From Ruficoccus amylovorans (GTDB lineage: Bacteria > Verrucomicrobiota > Verrucomicrobiia > Opitutales > Cerasicoccaceae): a stretch of DNA of 64,000 nucleotides. The DNA is taken from the NCBI RefSeq assembly GCF_014230085.1, contig NZ_JACHVB010000013.1:248001-312000 (forward strand), read 5' to 3'. Below the pieces are notes generated by a model, which saw nothing but the letters and a program-made list of their open reading frames with translations, searched no databases and was not told where the DNA came from. This document shows positions 53,737 to 63,528 of the stretch, piece after piece. A program made the position numbers and the translations under genes. The stretch's first letter is position 1. The number at the start of each line of letters is the position of its first letter.

Positions 53737-54897
53737 ATGGGTCAAAAAACGTCAAATCGAATCGCACTTCTGCTTGGGAAGGAACTGGGGTACTGTCGGC
53801 GTGTGCTTGCCGGGGTTTTGAGCTATGCTGATTCTCATAAACTTCAGTGGATGTTCCACCATGCTCCGCCGGATGTCCGTGTTTTGCCTGCGTTGGAACG
53901 TTGGCAGCCGGATGGAGTGATTTTATACAGGTGGGACCGGGGCATCGTTGAGCGTTTGCATGAACTCGGGGTCAAGATTGTTTCTGTGGGAGATACCACC
54001 CCAGACCTGACGATACCTTGTTTCGATGTGAACAATGAGGCGGTTGGGCGTGTAGCTGCGGATTACTTTTTGGGCTTGGGCCATCGTTTCTTTGCTTATT
54101 ATGGGAGCCGTTCGATCCAATCTTCTATTAATCGCGAGAAAGGATTTCGCGCTCGTCTGGAAAGCCTGGGCTATCCCGTCTCAAGCCTGAATGCCGATTC
54201 TCTAGCAAGCTCCCCGTTTGGGCAGGACTGGAATTATATCGATCGCGGAACTGAGCGCTGGCTCAAGCAATTGCCCAAGCCGACTGGCGTATTGGCATCT
54301 AATGACATACCAGCCAAGTTGCTATGCGAAGCGTGCTGGCAATTAGGGATTCAGGTCCCGGATGAGATATCCATCCTTGGCGTGGACAACGATGTTTCTG
54401 AATGCCAAATGAGTGTCCCCGCCCTTTCCAGTATTGAGGTGCCTGCCGAGCAGATTGGGAGCGAGGCGGCAGCCTATCTGTTTCGGCTTCTAGAGGCGGA
54501 TGGAGAAATGAAATGTTCGGCCAAGTTCCTGCCCCCTCTGGGGGTCATTGCCCGTAGGTCAACTGATTGCCGGGCGACATGCGATGAACGCCTGAGGGAT
54601 ATCTTAAATTTTATCGAAGAGACGGTGGAGCAGGGAACAACAGTGTTGGACGTGTGCCGATATAGCGGGCTAAACCGACGTTCGGTCGAACGCCTGTTCA
54701 AGTCGGAACTAGACTCAACGGTCTTCCAGCGCATTCAGGAAGTACGGATAACACGGGCGAAACGATTGCTATTGGAAACAAGAATGACGATGGACGAAAT
54801 CGCTGGGCAATCCGGTTTTGGAAATACGCGCCGACTGGATCGCGTGTTTCGCCAGGTTGAAGGAGTTTTGCCGTCAGCCTATCGTAGTGAGGTTTAA
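53737..54897 (+). CDS. XylR-type regulator (sugar-binding domain plus AraC HTH)
   Basis: 386 aa. N-terminal LacI-like effector domain (RRVLAGVLSYADSHKLQWMF, KIVSVGDTTPDLTIPCFDVN, GHRFFAYYGSR, GVLASNDIPAKLLCEAC, EISILGVDND). The C-terminal ~100 residues are an AraC domain (VLDVCRYSGLNRRSVERLFK; MDEIAGQSGFGNTRRLDRVF). Same architecture as E. coli XylR. It lies convergent with the galactan locus that ends at 54944, so it is the likely regulator of it (inference). Confidence 0.88.
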   Translation: MGQKTSNRIALLLGKELGYCRRVLAGVLSYADSHKLQWMFHHAPPDVRVLPALERWQPDGVILYRWDRGIVERLHELGVKIVSVGDTTPDLTIPCFDVNNEAVGRVAADYFLGLGHRFFAYYGSRSIQSSINREKGFRARLESLGYPVSSLNADSLASSPFGQDWNYIDRGTERWLKQLPKPTGVLASNDIPAKLLCEACWQLGIQVPDEISILGVDNDVSECQMSVPALSSIEVPAEQIGSEAAAYLFRLLEADGEMKCSAKFLPPLGVIARRSTDCRATCDERLRDILNFIEETVEQGTTVLDVCRYSGLNRRSVERLFKSELDSTVFQRIQEVRITRAKRLLLETRMTMDEIAGQSGFGNTRRLDRVFRQVEGVLPSAYRSEV

Positions 54898-54943
54898 GCT
54901 TTACGCTGATGGACCCTCAAGGAGAAAGCGATAAGCGAGCGTG

Positions 54944-55864
54944 TTAATCCAGCAGCCCATGTAACGCTGGGCGTGCCTCCAGAGCCTTGATGACTTCGCC
55001 CACTCGTTTGATGTCATGGTCGATGAAGCCGCCGAAAGGAGAGGCGAGGTGGCGCTTGCAGAGTCCTTTGATTTCGAGTGCGCCCTTAATGCCTTTGATG
55101 ATGCTGGAACCATGCTTCCCGATAGTGAAAAGCCGACAGGAAATCTCCATGACCTCCTGCTGCAATATCTCGGCTTCGTGCACTTTGCCAGCTTGCATAA
55201 GCTCATAAATCTTTACGTAAACTTTCGGGAAAACATTTGCCCCTCCATTAATTCCTCCATTCCCGCCAGCCAGCATGGATTCCGCCAGTATTTCTTCCGG
55301 TCCGATCAAGAGGCTCAGGTCGCGGTCCCCGATGAGGCGTTTGACTTTCTTGAAGTAAATCAGGTCGCCAGAACTGTCTTTGAGCCCGAGACAGTTCTCC
55401 ATCGAAAAGCCCATCTCCACAACATACAGCGGAATAGAGGACTTCGTCAGCGCCGGCATGTTGTAAAGGAAAAATGGCAGGCTGATGTGCTCCGCAATAC
55501 GCTTGAAGTAGTCATACAATTCGGGCGCGCCCGGAACGAAATAGAAGGGAGGAGTGAAAGCCACGGCATCGGCGCCGGCTTTCTTTGCGTGCTCTGCCAG
55601 AGAGAGTGTTTCAGCATAGGCGGTATCACTGATGCTTACGATAACCGGAACACGCCCATTAACTTTCTCGGTGACAAAATCAATATATTTTCGGCGCATG
55701 TCATAGCCTAGATTCGGTCCCTCTCCAGTGGTTCCGAGTATGAAGAGGCCATGCACACCGCCTGCGATGACATGCTCGATCAACTGTGCCGCGCCTTTTA
55801 AGTCGAGTGATTCGTCAGCCTTGAGGGGAGTGACGAGGGGGGGGATAATGCCTTGTATTTTCAT
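54944..55864 (-). CDS. DapA/NanA-family aldolase
   Basis: 306 aa. LGTTGEG (44-50), Tyr134 in FFLYNMP and Schiff-base Lys162 in LGLKDSSGD are intact. Substrate could be a 2-keto-3-deoxy sugar acid; in galactan loci the 2-keto-3-deoxygalactonate branch is the obvious candidate (inference). Last gene of a minus-strand series of GH110-like, GH2 and sulfatase genes. Distinct from the 17.8-kb homologue (TTGE versus STGE loop). Confidence 0.87.
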   Translation of the reverse strand: MKIQGIIPPLVTPLKADESLDLKGAAQLIEHVIAGGVHGLFILGTTGEGPNLGYDMRRKYIDFVTEKVNGRVPVIVSISDTAYAETLSLAEHAKKAGADAVAFTPPFYFVPGAPELYDYFKRIAEHISLPFFLYNMPALTKSSIPLYVVEMGFSMENCLGLKDSSGDLIYFKKVKRLIGDRDLSLLIGPEEILAESMLAGGNGGINGGANVFPKVYVKIYELMQAGKVHEAEILQQEVMEISCRLFTIGKHGSSIIKGIKGALEIKGLCKRHLASPFGGFIDHDIKRVGEVIKALEARPALHGLLD

Positions 55865-55932
55865 GGGGAGCTAAAGCAGATACATTGAAGCTATCTAACG
55901 ATAGGGATAGCCTGCTCCATAGGCAAGCTGGA

Positions 55933-57747
55933 TCAGTTTCCCTCAAAACCGTTGTTATCGCCTATCTTCACATTTGTGCAATGGGTGCATGGACGAATAA
56001 TAAGCGACCGCCCAAAGCCGTTGGCCTTGTTTCCGCTGATGCTCACAGTATCGCAGTAGGATAGATCAATCGCGGGAAATCCCGTCACCTCAGGATAATC
56101 GGCGCTGAATTCAATGCTATTGTCTTCGATGGTCAGTCCGCTGACTGACCGGGCAAAGACGAGGCTGCCGCTGAAACTCCTGATTGTATTATTGGCAAAC
56201 GTGATATTACGGTGGTACCGTTCGTCCCCTTGGCGTTGCTTTCCGGTGAGTTTGGGTGAGGCGTACAGGGGATAGCGTTCGGCGCCGTCGAAGCCGACGT
56301 TGACGAAGGTGTTGTTGCGAATCGTCACATCTTCGACGCCACCGGATTCATACCAGACGTTGTTATCACCTTCGATCAGTATGCCGTGCATTTGCGAGGC
56401 GATGATGTTGTTTTCAATCAGCACTTTTCCCTTTGTGCTTACAAGCAAACCCCGTGCACGATTCTCACGGATAATGTTATTGCGGAAAACCAAGTCAGGG
56501 TACCACGATAGATTCTCCATCGCAAGGGCTCCTTCGGGCATATCCTGTGGCATATCGGCGAGAGTGACCAGAAAGCGTTTTTCATTGAGAGTTCTGGTCT
56601 CAATCACGGTCGTTTGATGGAATGGCTGGAGATTTACGGACGACAGCAGCGCGACCCTGTCGCCTGCTTCGGCAAAGGTAATACCCCATTGCTGGAAGTG
56701 GCTGATCTCGCACAGAAAGGTGTTGTTACCCAGATATTCGACGATCTTGACATAAGCGCCATGAACGTTGATGCCATCGTCGAGCATGTGCTCGAAAAGG
56801 CAGTTCTCGACCCGTATCTGCCCTTTGCACCCGAGGAAATGGGTGGCGTCGGCGCGTGTAGAGATAAGACGTTCCTGAGTCGATGTCACAGTCATCGCAT
56901 CGACATGGATATTTTCGACGCGCTCGGCGATAAGCCCCATCCCCCCGGCCGCATAGATGGTGACGTTCATGACGGTTATATCTTTGGAATTGGCTAAGTG
57001 AATCGCCGGGCAAAGACGGCTGGTCGGACGGGCACCATACGAAATTAGAACGCTGCCGACCGGTGGCGCCGCTTTACCGAAATTTGCCTCTAACCTGTAG
57101 CGGTTATCCCCTGCCCGGGTGGCCGTGTGCTTGCTCAGGCCTGTTGCATAGTCTTGTGTGTTGATGATCGGTGAGCGGGTTTTGGGGTCCCAGACAAGAC
57201 AGGCGCTCATATCGTCTTTCCAGTCGTACTTTATAGATCGCAACCGACCACGTTCGATCGTTTGCGGGTACCGCGTTGGATCGGCCTCAAGAATGGCGAA
57301 CTTCCCGTTCTCGTCACTTTCAATGACACGCAGCTCATCATGGAACGCACGTGCCCAGTCGATGCTGAAGTTTTTGAGTGTGACACCATCCGCCCCGTCC
57401 ACGACAAATGGAACGATGCGCCCATGAAACATGAACGTGGAGCCGCCGCCGTCGATCGTAATGTTTTTACAGCCAAAAAGCGGGAATCCCATACGCTTGA
57501 GACTGTTGTCGTGATTGGCCACCCGCCGGTAAATCTCCTGCGCATCCTCCGGATAGAATTCATAGGTCCCTTTGGGGAAAATGAGTGTCACGTCCGCTTC
57601 GTCTTTGATCGATGCCATGAGCAGATTCAACCGGAGCGTGACATCGGCTCCCGGCACAATTCCTTCGTCGGCAACATTGATCACACGCGCACAGGCCAAA
57701 GGCATCCAGGCCGCGGCAATGGCAGTGATCACTAGAAGTTTTCGCAT
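55933..57747 (-). CDS. Secreted parallel beta-helix enzyme, GH110-like (alpha-1,3-galactosidase family)
   Basis: 604 aa, the usual GH110 size. Signal peptide LLVITAIAAAWMPLACA, then GCKNITIDGGGSTFMFHGRI and GVTLKNFSIDWARAF, followed by many helix coils (DITVMNVTIYAAGGMG, NCLFEHMLDDGINVHG, NIIRENRARGLLVST, NNIIASQMHGILIEG). The HMLDDGINVHG coil carries Asp residues placed as GH110 catalytic acids. GH110 removes terminal alpha-1,3-galactose from blood-group-B or carrageenan-type chains. Exact specificity uncertain. Confidence 0.7.
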   Translation of the reverse strand: MRKLLVITAIAAAWMPLACARVINVADEGIVPGADVTLRLNLLMASIKDEADVTLIFPKGTYEFYPEDAQEIYRRVANHDNSLKRMGFPLFGCKNITIDGGGSTFMFHGRIVPFVVDGADGVTLKNFSIDWARAFHDELRVIESDENGKFAILEADPTRYPQTIERGRLRSIKYDWKDDMSACLVWDPKTRSPIINTQDYATGLSKHTATRAGDNRYRLEANFGKAAPPVGSVLISYGARPTSRLCPAIHLANSKDITVMNVTIYAAGGMGLIAERVENIHVDAMTVTSTQERLISTRADATHFLGCKGQIRVENCLFEHMLDDGINVHGAYVKIVEYLGNNTFLCEISHFQQWGITFAEAGDRVALLSSVNLQPFHQTTVIETRTLNEKRFLVTLADMPQDMPEGALAMENLSWYPDLVFRNNIIRENRARGLLVSTKGKVLIENNIIASQMHGILIEGDNNVWYESGGVEDVTIRNNTFVNVGFDGAERYPLYASPKLTGKQRQGDERYHRNITFANNTIRSFSGSLVFARSVSGLTIEDNSIEFSADYPEVTGFPAIDLSYCDTVSISGNKANGFGRSLIIRPCTHCTNVKIGDNNGFEGN

Positions 57748-57816
57748 TATTGGGTCCGTTTGTGAGGTTGTGTATGGCGAGGATGGCCATGCATCGGGGA
57801 GGCCTGAGAGAGGAGC

Positions 57817-60750
57817 TTAATTGGTCCGGTGGTAAATTTGCGGGTTTTCCCCCTTGTAGATCAAAAGCTTATCCGCGTCCTGGTTTTCCAACTTCACTTT
57901 TGACGTCGCAGTCCCGAGCGGCAGCCAGCAGACCTGTCCGCTGCCGGCATTTTCGTGCCCAGCCTCAAAGGGGTCGAGGGGGTAATCGTAGACCCAGTAG
58001 GCAAACGGCTTCTCGTCAGGGGTCCCAGGGCTTTCATACATGACCCCGTCCTCGCGAATTTCGTAGAGAGTGCCACCCCGCTCCCATGTGCCTGTGACTT
58101 GCGGGTCGTGTGGCCCCCGGTATCCTTCACCGGCCTGAAATTCCCACCCGGACTCTTCGTAATCCGGCGACCATCTAATATCACTGACCCTCGGCTTTTT
58201 GCCTTTTACGAATTCTTGTTCCAGAACCATCAGCGGTGTGCCGTCGCGGACAACAACGGCCCGAACGGTGGTCGAATCACGGAGCGTGAATGGTTCTTTG
58301 TAGAGGTTACCCGACAACGGATCGCTGCCGTCAGTGGTGTAGCGTATTTCGATGTCGGCCTCCGGCAGCTTGCCTCGAAGCATGACACGACCTACATCGA
58401 TGGCCACTTGCTCCGAGTCCTCGAACAAGGTGTCACCCAAAATAGTCGCCGCGGTGATCTGGATAGGTGCATCGCCGTCGGTTCCCTGAAAGAAACCGCG
58501 AGCGTATCCATAGAAAAGATCGCGGTAATCTACCCGATGTGGATTCACATCGACGGGATCTCCGTTTTCGAATCCTAGATTCTCCACCGGTCCTTCGATC
58601 GTGAATGAGATACGGTTCATCGCCCACGGGACATTGTTGCCGTTGGCGTCCAGTGCCTGAACGGTCAGTGTCGCCGTATCGAGACGGTCAGCCTTCAACT
58701 CAATGTTGTTAGTCTCAAGTCCCAATGTAATCGGTGGGCCTGCCGTCTTCCATACTTTTTCGGCAACGGGTTTGCCATTGTCGTAGCCAACAGCCTTCAG
58801 TTCGCCTGGGATATAGGGGACCCTCCAAATAAACTCCAGCCATTCGGGGTCTTCCGACTTTCGGCCCAGCGACTCGCCGTTGAGAAAAAGCTCAACCTCA
58901 TCGCAATTGGAGTACGCCACCACGGGGACTGGAGTGCCAGGCTCGAGAAAGCGATGGGTCCAGTGTGGCAGGATATGCACCATCGGTTCCTTTGTCCATT
59001 GGCTCTGGTAGAACCAATAAAGATCCTTCGGAAAGCCGGCGAGATCAATGATGCCGAAATTCCAAATGCGCGCCGGGAATTCCCCATCCCCAAAAGAAGC
59101 TTCACCAAGGTAGTCAAAGCCGGTCCAGCGAAATTCGCCAATGACCCAAGGCATGTCACGGGTTTCACGCCAGCTCGTACGCGCGGAGATGCGTACCCCG
59201 CAGTTGTCATAACTGGAGCTATAGCGCGGATGACCGTCAAAGAATATTTGCTCGGCCCCGTACTCGGGAATCTCGTTTCGCGGGCGGTCCTTGTCGCGCC
59301 ACCAGGTCCGTACACGGTAAAATCCCCGGGTCTGCAAAGTGTGTGGAACCTCGGTACGCACACAGAGCTCGTTCGGGTATTGTTCGTGAAATTTCTGCAT
59401 CGCTCCCGGCATGCCACCAGGGCCGTTAAAGCCCTGAATATCGACTCCTTGAAACACGCTTCCACCTGTTGTCGGCCGAGTGTCATCAAACTTCTTGATG
59501 TAGCCGGTAATATCATGCAGGTCATCTTGCCCGGTCTCATTACCGATAGAATACATGACAATACATGGATGGTTACGGTTGGAGCGGAGCCATTCTTCGA
59601 CGTCGATTTTCCACCATTGGCGGAAGAACCGGGCGCCGTAGTCTGCCTCAGCCTTTTGATGCCATCCGTCAAAGATCTCATCCATCACCATGATTCCCAG
59701 TGCGTCACACAGCTCGTAAAACTCTTGAGTGCGCGGATTATGGGATGTGCGAATCGCGTTGCAACCCATCGCCTTGAGCAACTCCAAGCGCTCTTTCAAT
59801 ATCTTTCGTGGGATGGCCCCGCCGACTGGCCCGCCATCATGGTGCTCGCAGACCCCCTTCATTTTCATGGGTTCGCCATTGAGGGCAAAGCCGGTATGTG
59901 GATCGAATGTCAACGTACGAATGCCCACCTGAGTCTCGATGGCATCGACCTCTTTACCCTCGGATGTCACCGTGGTGCGTAGCGTGTAGAGGTTGGGCTC
60001 ATCCACCCCCCACAGTTTCGGCTGGTTGACCTCGAACTGTTGTTTCCCGGCACCGAGGGCCTCTCCTGCGACCTTGCCGTCATCGGAAATAAGCTGATTG
60101 AGGACTGTGGCCTTCTCATCGCCGACGATTTCCGTTTCAACCTGCACCAGCGCCCGTTCTTTATCGGCTGTCAATGTCTGAAAGAAAATGCCTCCGCGCT
60201 TTACATGCACTGGATCTGTGGCAAGGAGGGAAACGCTCCCCAAAATCCCGGTGCTCGTGTACCAGCGGGCGGAGGGCTGTTGCTCGTTATCCACGCGTAC
60301 GGCGATGACATTCTTACCCGACCTGAGGTAAGGCGTGAGATCGTAGGCGAAAGTCACATAGCCGTAGGGACGGCTTCCGAGTTCCACGCCATTAACCCAG
60401 ACGGTGCTGTTCATGTACACGCTGTCAAACTCAATGGACACGTCCCTGCCCTTCCAGTCCGAGGGGATGTCGATGGTTTTACGGTACCACACGATTCCCG
60501 TAGGCAGATAGGCTCCACTTCCTCCTGCGGGGGCATCTGCCGAGTATTCGCCCTCGATGGACCAGTCATGCGGGACATCCAGGGTACGCCAGTCCGCATC
60601 GTTGTAGTCGATCGACTGCGCACCGGTTTGCTCTCCTGCTTTGAATTTCCAGTCGAAATCAATATTTACACGTTCACGCTCAGCTTGTGCAGCCGAAAAA
60701 ACAAACATACTTATCCCGGCAAACGCTGCCAGCTTAAGAGGGGTAATCAT
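57817..60750 (-). CDS. Secreted GH2 beta-galactosidase
   Basis: About 977 aa from ATG 60750 with signal peptide LKLAAFAGISMFVFSAAQA (an upstream TTG start is rejected). GH2 layout: sugar-binding jelly roll (VPHDWSIEGE, VWVNGVELGSRPYGY), immunoglobulin-like domain, TIM barrel with acid/base Glu in MYSIGNETGQ (about 404) and nucleophile Glu in WVIGEFRWTGFDY (about 540). The C-terminus adds Big-like and a chitobiase-like beta domain (IRYTTDGSDPLSG). Releases beta-linked galactose in the periplasm or outside. Confidence 0.9.
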   Translation of the reverse strand: MITPLKLAAFAGISMFVFSAAQAERERVNIDFDWKFKAGEQTGAQSIDYNDADWRTLDVPHDWSIEGEYSADAPAGGSGAYLPTGIVWYRKTIDIPSDWKGRDVSIEFDSVYMNSTVWVNGVELGSRPYGYVTFAYDLTPYLRSGKNVIAVRVDNEQQPSARWYTSTGILGSVSLLATDPVHVKRGGIFFQTLTADKERALVQVETEIVGDEKATVLNQLISDDGKVAGEALGAGKQQFEVNQPKLWGVDEPNLYTLRTTVTSEGKEVDAIETQVGIRTLTFDPHTGFALNGEPMKMKGVCEHHDGGPVGGAIPRKILKERLELLKAMGCNAIRTSHNPRTQEFYELCDALGIMVMDEIFDGWHQKAEADYGARFFRQWWKIDVEEWLRSNRNHPCIVMYSIGNETGQDDLHDITGYIKKFDDTRPTTGGSVFQGVDIQGFNGPGGMPGAMQKFHEQYPNELCVRTEVPHTLQTRGFYRVRTWWRDKDRPRNEIPEYGAEQIFFDGHPRYSSSYDNCGVRISARTSWRETRDMPWVIGEFRWTGFDYLGEASFGDGEFPARIWNFGIIDLAGFPKDLYWFYQSQWTKEPMVHILPHWTHRFLEPGTPVPVVAYSNCDEVELFLNGESLGRKSEDPEWLEFIWRVPYIPGELKAVGYDNGKPVAEKVWKTAGPPITLGLETNNIELKADRLDTATLTVQALDANGNNVPWAMNRISFTIEGPVENLGFENGDPVDVNPHRVDYRDLFYGYARGFFQGTDGDAPIQITAATILGDTLFEDSEQVAIDVGRVMLRGKLPEADIEIRYTTDGSDPLSGNLYKEPFTLRDSTTVRAVVVRDGTPLMVLEQEFVKGKKPRVSDIRWSPDYEESGWEFQAGEGYRGPHDPQVTGTWERGGTLYEIREDGVMYESPGTPDEKPFAYWVYDYPLDPFEAGHENAGSGQVCWLPLGTATSKVKLENQDADKLLIYKGENPQIYHRTN

Positions 60751-60922
60751 TCGAGGGTTCAGTACTTTATTTATGTTCAACTTCCGCGGTTAATGCACAG
60801 CTAAAGTATGCACGCTAACGGGGTAATGGAGGTTTATCGTTCGTATGCTGCCAGACTGAACTACAGCGCGGGAACGCATGCGAATGGTCATCCGTCTGGT
60901 GCTTGGGCATTAAGACGATACT

Positions 60923-62365
60923 TTAATTCTCTTGGAAATCGGATTCATTTTTATCCCAATCCGTGAAAGACCATTTGGGATTTGCGGATGGAACACGAGC
61001 CTGCTCCATCAGGGCATTTAATTCGGCGACAACGTCAGGGTATTCCCGGGCGAGGTCTCTGGTCTCTCCGGGATCGTTCGAGAGATCGTACAGTTCCAGT
61101 TCGGGGTGTGGGCTTTTGTTTATGCCGTAAATAACGCCTTTCCATTTCCCTTTGCGGATGGCCTTCCGCCCGTCCTTTTCTGTGAATTCCCAATAGAGGT
61201 AATCATGCTCTTTTTGGCCTTGTTCTCCGAGCAGGGAGGGAAGAAAAGAAATGCCGTCCACAGGGATAGGAATCGGTTGGTCAAGCAACTCCGCTACCGT
61301 GGGAAGGAAATCCCAAAAAGCGGAGATATGGCCGGACTCGGTTCCCGCTTCAATGGTGCCGGGCCAGGTGGCAATGAATGGCATATGAATGCCTCCTTCG
61401 TAGAGGTCGCGCTTATAGCCCCTGTATATGCCGTTGGAGTCGAAGTAGTCTGGGTCGGCCCCGCCCGCCTGGTGAGGACCATTATCGGAGCTGAAGATAA
61501 CCAATGTGTTATCGGCAATTCCAAGCTCTTCGAGCTCGGCCATCACTTCGCCAACGTAATCATCAAGGATATTAACCATGGCCGCGAATGCGGCGTGCCC
61601 CTCCGGTTGTCCCTTGTAATAGCCTTCTTTGTACACTTTTTCAGGCATGTATTTTCCGCGGTGCTTTTCCATATACGACTCAGGGGCGATCAGGTCTGCA
61701 TGCGGTTGTATGATCGCGTAATAACAGAAGAACGGACGGTCTTTATTCTCCCGGATGAAATTCAGAACCTCGCTCTGAATAAAGGCCGGGGCGTAATCCT
61801 TGCTAAAAGAGCCGACGTTACCCCACAGAAACTCTCGCTTGTTGTCGTTCCATAGCCAAGCGGGATAATAGGAGTGCGCAAGTAGTTGACAGTTATAGCC
61901 GTAAAAGCGGTCAAACCCCACGTTCAGAGGATCGCTTGCGCTCCCCGGATAGCCTAGCCCCCACTTGCCGAAAACCCCCGTCCGATATCCGGCTTGCTGA
62001 AAGAGATTGGCCACCGTGAACGTCCCCTCGGGCATTGGAAACTGTCCTTCCGGGCCCTCCCCTTGTTCATTTCCCCGGATCTGGGCATGCCCCATGTCCA
62101 TGCCTGTCATTAACGAGCAGCGAGAGGGGGCGCAGACGGTGCTGCCAGAGTAATGGTTCGTAAAGCGAATACCCTCCCCTGCCAGCCTGTCGATATTCGG
62201 CGTTTCGAATTTGGTCTGCCCCTGACAACTGAGGTCCCCATATCCGAGGTCGTCAGCAAGGATATAAATGACATTGGGGCGTTGTGCTTCGGCAGCGTCT
62301 GCTCCACCTGACGCTGCAACAAATAATGTGCACGACAGTAGAAATAGCCGAGGATTGATATTCAT
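60923..62365 (-). CDS. Secreted sulfatase (S1 family)
   Basis: 480 aa from ATG 62365 with signal peptide LFLLSCTLFVAASGGADA. Metal residues in ILADDLGYGD (Asp38/39) and the formylglycine site C78-A-P-S-R82 with the following CSLMTG, plus GKWGLG, IFSSDNGPH and the C-terminal YDLSNDPGETRDLA of arylsulfatase-A-like enzymes. Needs a formylglycine-generating enzyme, not in this window. Removes sulfate esters from the glycan attacked by the neighbouring GH2 and GH110-like enzymes (inference). Confidence 0.92.
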   Translation of the reverse strand: MNINPRLFLLSCTLFVAASGGADAAEAQRPNVIYILADDLGYGDLSCQGQTKFETPNIDRLAGEGIRFTNHYSGSTVCAPSRCSLMTGMDMGHAQIRGNEQGEGPEGQFPMPEGTFTVANLFQQAGYRTGVFGKWGLGYPGSASDPLNVGFDRFYGYNCQLLAHSYYPAWLWNDNKREFLWGNVGSFSKDYAPAFIQSEVLNFIRENKDRPFFCYYAIIQPHADLIAPESYMEKHRGKYMPEKVYKEGYYKGQPEGHAAFAAMVNILDDYVGEVMAELEELGIADNTLVIFSSDNGPHQAGGADPDYFDSNGIYRGYKRDLYEGGIHMPFIATWPGTIEAGTESGHISAFWDFLPTVAELLDQPIPIPVDGISFLPSLLGEQGQKEHDYLYWEFTEKDGRKAIRKGKWKGVIYGINKSPHPELELYDLSNDPGETRDLAREYPDVVAELNALMEQARVPSANPKWSFTDWDKNESDFQEN

Positions 62366-62523
62366 TGAATCTAAATTTATTCCCAATCTTTTCGGAGAGG
62401 GGCTCGGATAGGGTATACAGAGTTTATCAAGACATCCATGTTCCCTAACTTAGTTGCAAAATACGTAGATGTGTCCCCACCTTCGGATATACATTACTCA
62501 CATCGTGTTGTGCTTTGCTATCT

Positions 62524-63288
62524 TCACCGCTTTCTGCGATATATTTTCCTTGAGAAGAGGCTTGCGATTATGAGTGCGGCGATGCCGTATGTGGCGGAAG
62601 ATGTTTCGGGGATGTTGACGGCGGTGAGGGAGACGAGGTTGAGTCTTCCTGTATTGCTACCGGCGAGCGGTCCGGCTGCCAGTCCCGTGATGACGATGGT
62701 ACCGTCCGTGGGGGTGACGCTGGTCCAGGTGGCGACGGCGGAGACTGCGTCTGAGGAGGTGATGGTGATGGAGTCGGGGTCACCGGAGCCGGTGGCGATC
62801 TGCCAGAGGAAGTCGGTGGTGGTTCCGTCGCCCATGAGTACCATGATGTTGTAGGCGTAGTTGTCGTCGAGGTCGCTGAAGGTCAGGGTAAAGCCGAAAG
62901 CCTCGCCTCCGGCGGTGCCGGTGTTCTGGTTGTTGAACCAGATCCCGTCGGTTGTGGCGCTGACGGGGATGCCGGGGACCGGGTCGTGGTCATTGGACGA
63001 ATTGCTGCCGGCGACATTGCGGGTGCCATTGGAGACATTGAGCAGGAAGCTGGAGCCGGTCAGGTTGCCTGCGCTGTCTTCGAGGTTGGACAGGGACTGC
63101 TCGTAGAAGGCAACCGCTCCGGTGGCGGCAACCGACAGTTCGGTGAATCCTGCCTCAGGGGTCAGGGTCGATCCGAAATCGATGTAGACGCTGGCTCCTT
63201 CGACTGTTGCGGCCGAGAGCGGGGTGAGGGCGGGCAGCATCGCGGCCGAAGCGGTCAGCGCCAGAGTCCTGATGGAGTAGAATTTCAT
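62524..63288 (-). CDS. PEP-CTERM-like surface protein with IPET variant signal
   Basis: 254 aa. Signal peptide LALTASAAMLPALTPLSA; a beta-rich Thr/Gly-rich body (GIWFNNQNTGTAGGEAFGFT, LDDNYAYNIMVLMGDGTTT). C-terminal sorting-type tail: IPETSSATYG, hydrophobic IAALIIASLF, basic RKIYRRKR. Thr replaces the second Pro of the usual IPEPS. No enzymatic motif was recognised. Ends the sulfated-galactan block and is divergent from the BNR gene at 63.5 kb. Confidence 0.75.
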   Translation of the reverse strand: MKFYSIRTLALTASAAMLPALTPLSAATVEGASVYIDFGSTLTPEAGFTELSVAATGAVAFYEQSLSNLEDSAGNLTGSSFLLNVSNGTRNVAGSNSSNDHDPVPGIPVSATTDGIWFNNQNTGTAGGEAFGFTLTFSDLDDNYAYNIMVLMGDGTTTDFLWQIATGSGDPDSITITSSDAVSAVATWTSVTPTDGTIVITGLAAGPLAGSNTGRLNLVSLTAVNIPETSSATYGIAALIIASLFSRKIYRRKR

Positions 63289-63474
63289 AATGTAAACAAC
63301 TTATTTGTTATTAGCGTTGGGGGTTTTCAATTAAACTGAAAGCATTTAAGAAGGATCGTGCTTCTAATGCGACGGAATTTTAAGCAGATTATAGCCCGAA
63401 TAGTCAAGCGGTTTATTTGTGGATTCGATTTTGCCCGGGACTGTCGTTTTTTGGGTTGCGTATGTCGTAAAATA

Positions 63475-63498
63475 GGATTCTACCACTAGGTAAAATCC
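63475..63498. promoter_or_regulatory. Inverted repeat upstream of the last BNR gene
   Basis: GGATTCTACC-ACTA-GGTAAAATCC, arms matching 9 of 10, ending 30 bp before the ATG at 63529. Likely a regulator-binding site in the 240-bp gap (63289-63528), which otherwise shows nothing. Confidence 0.4.
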
Positions 63499-63528
63499 GC
63501 CATATTCCCCCAACCCGAGACCCTGTCC

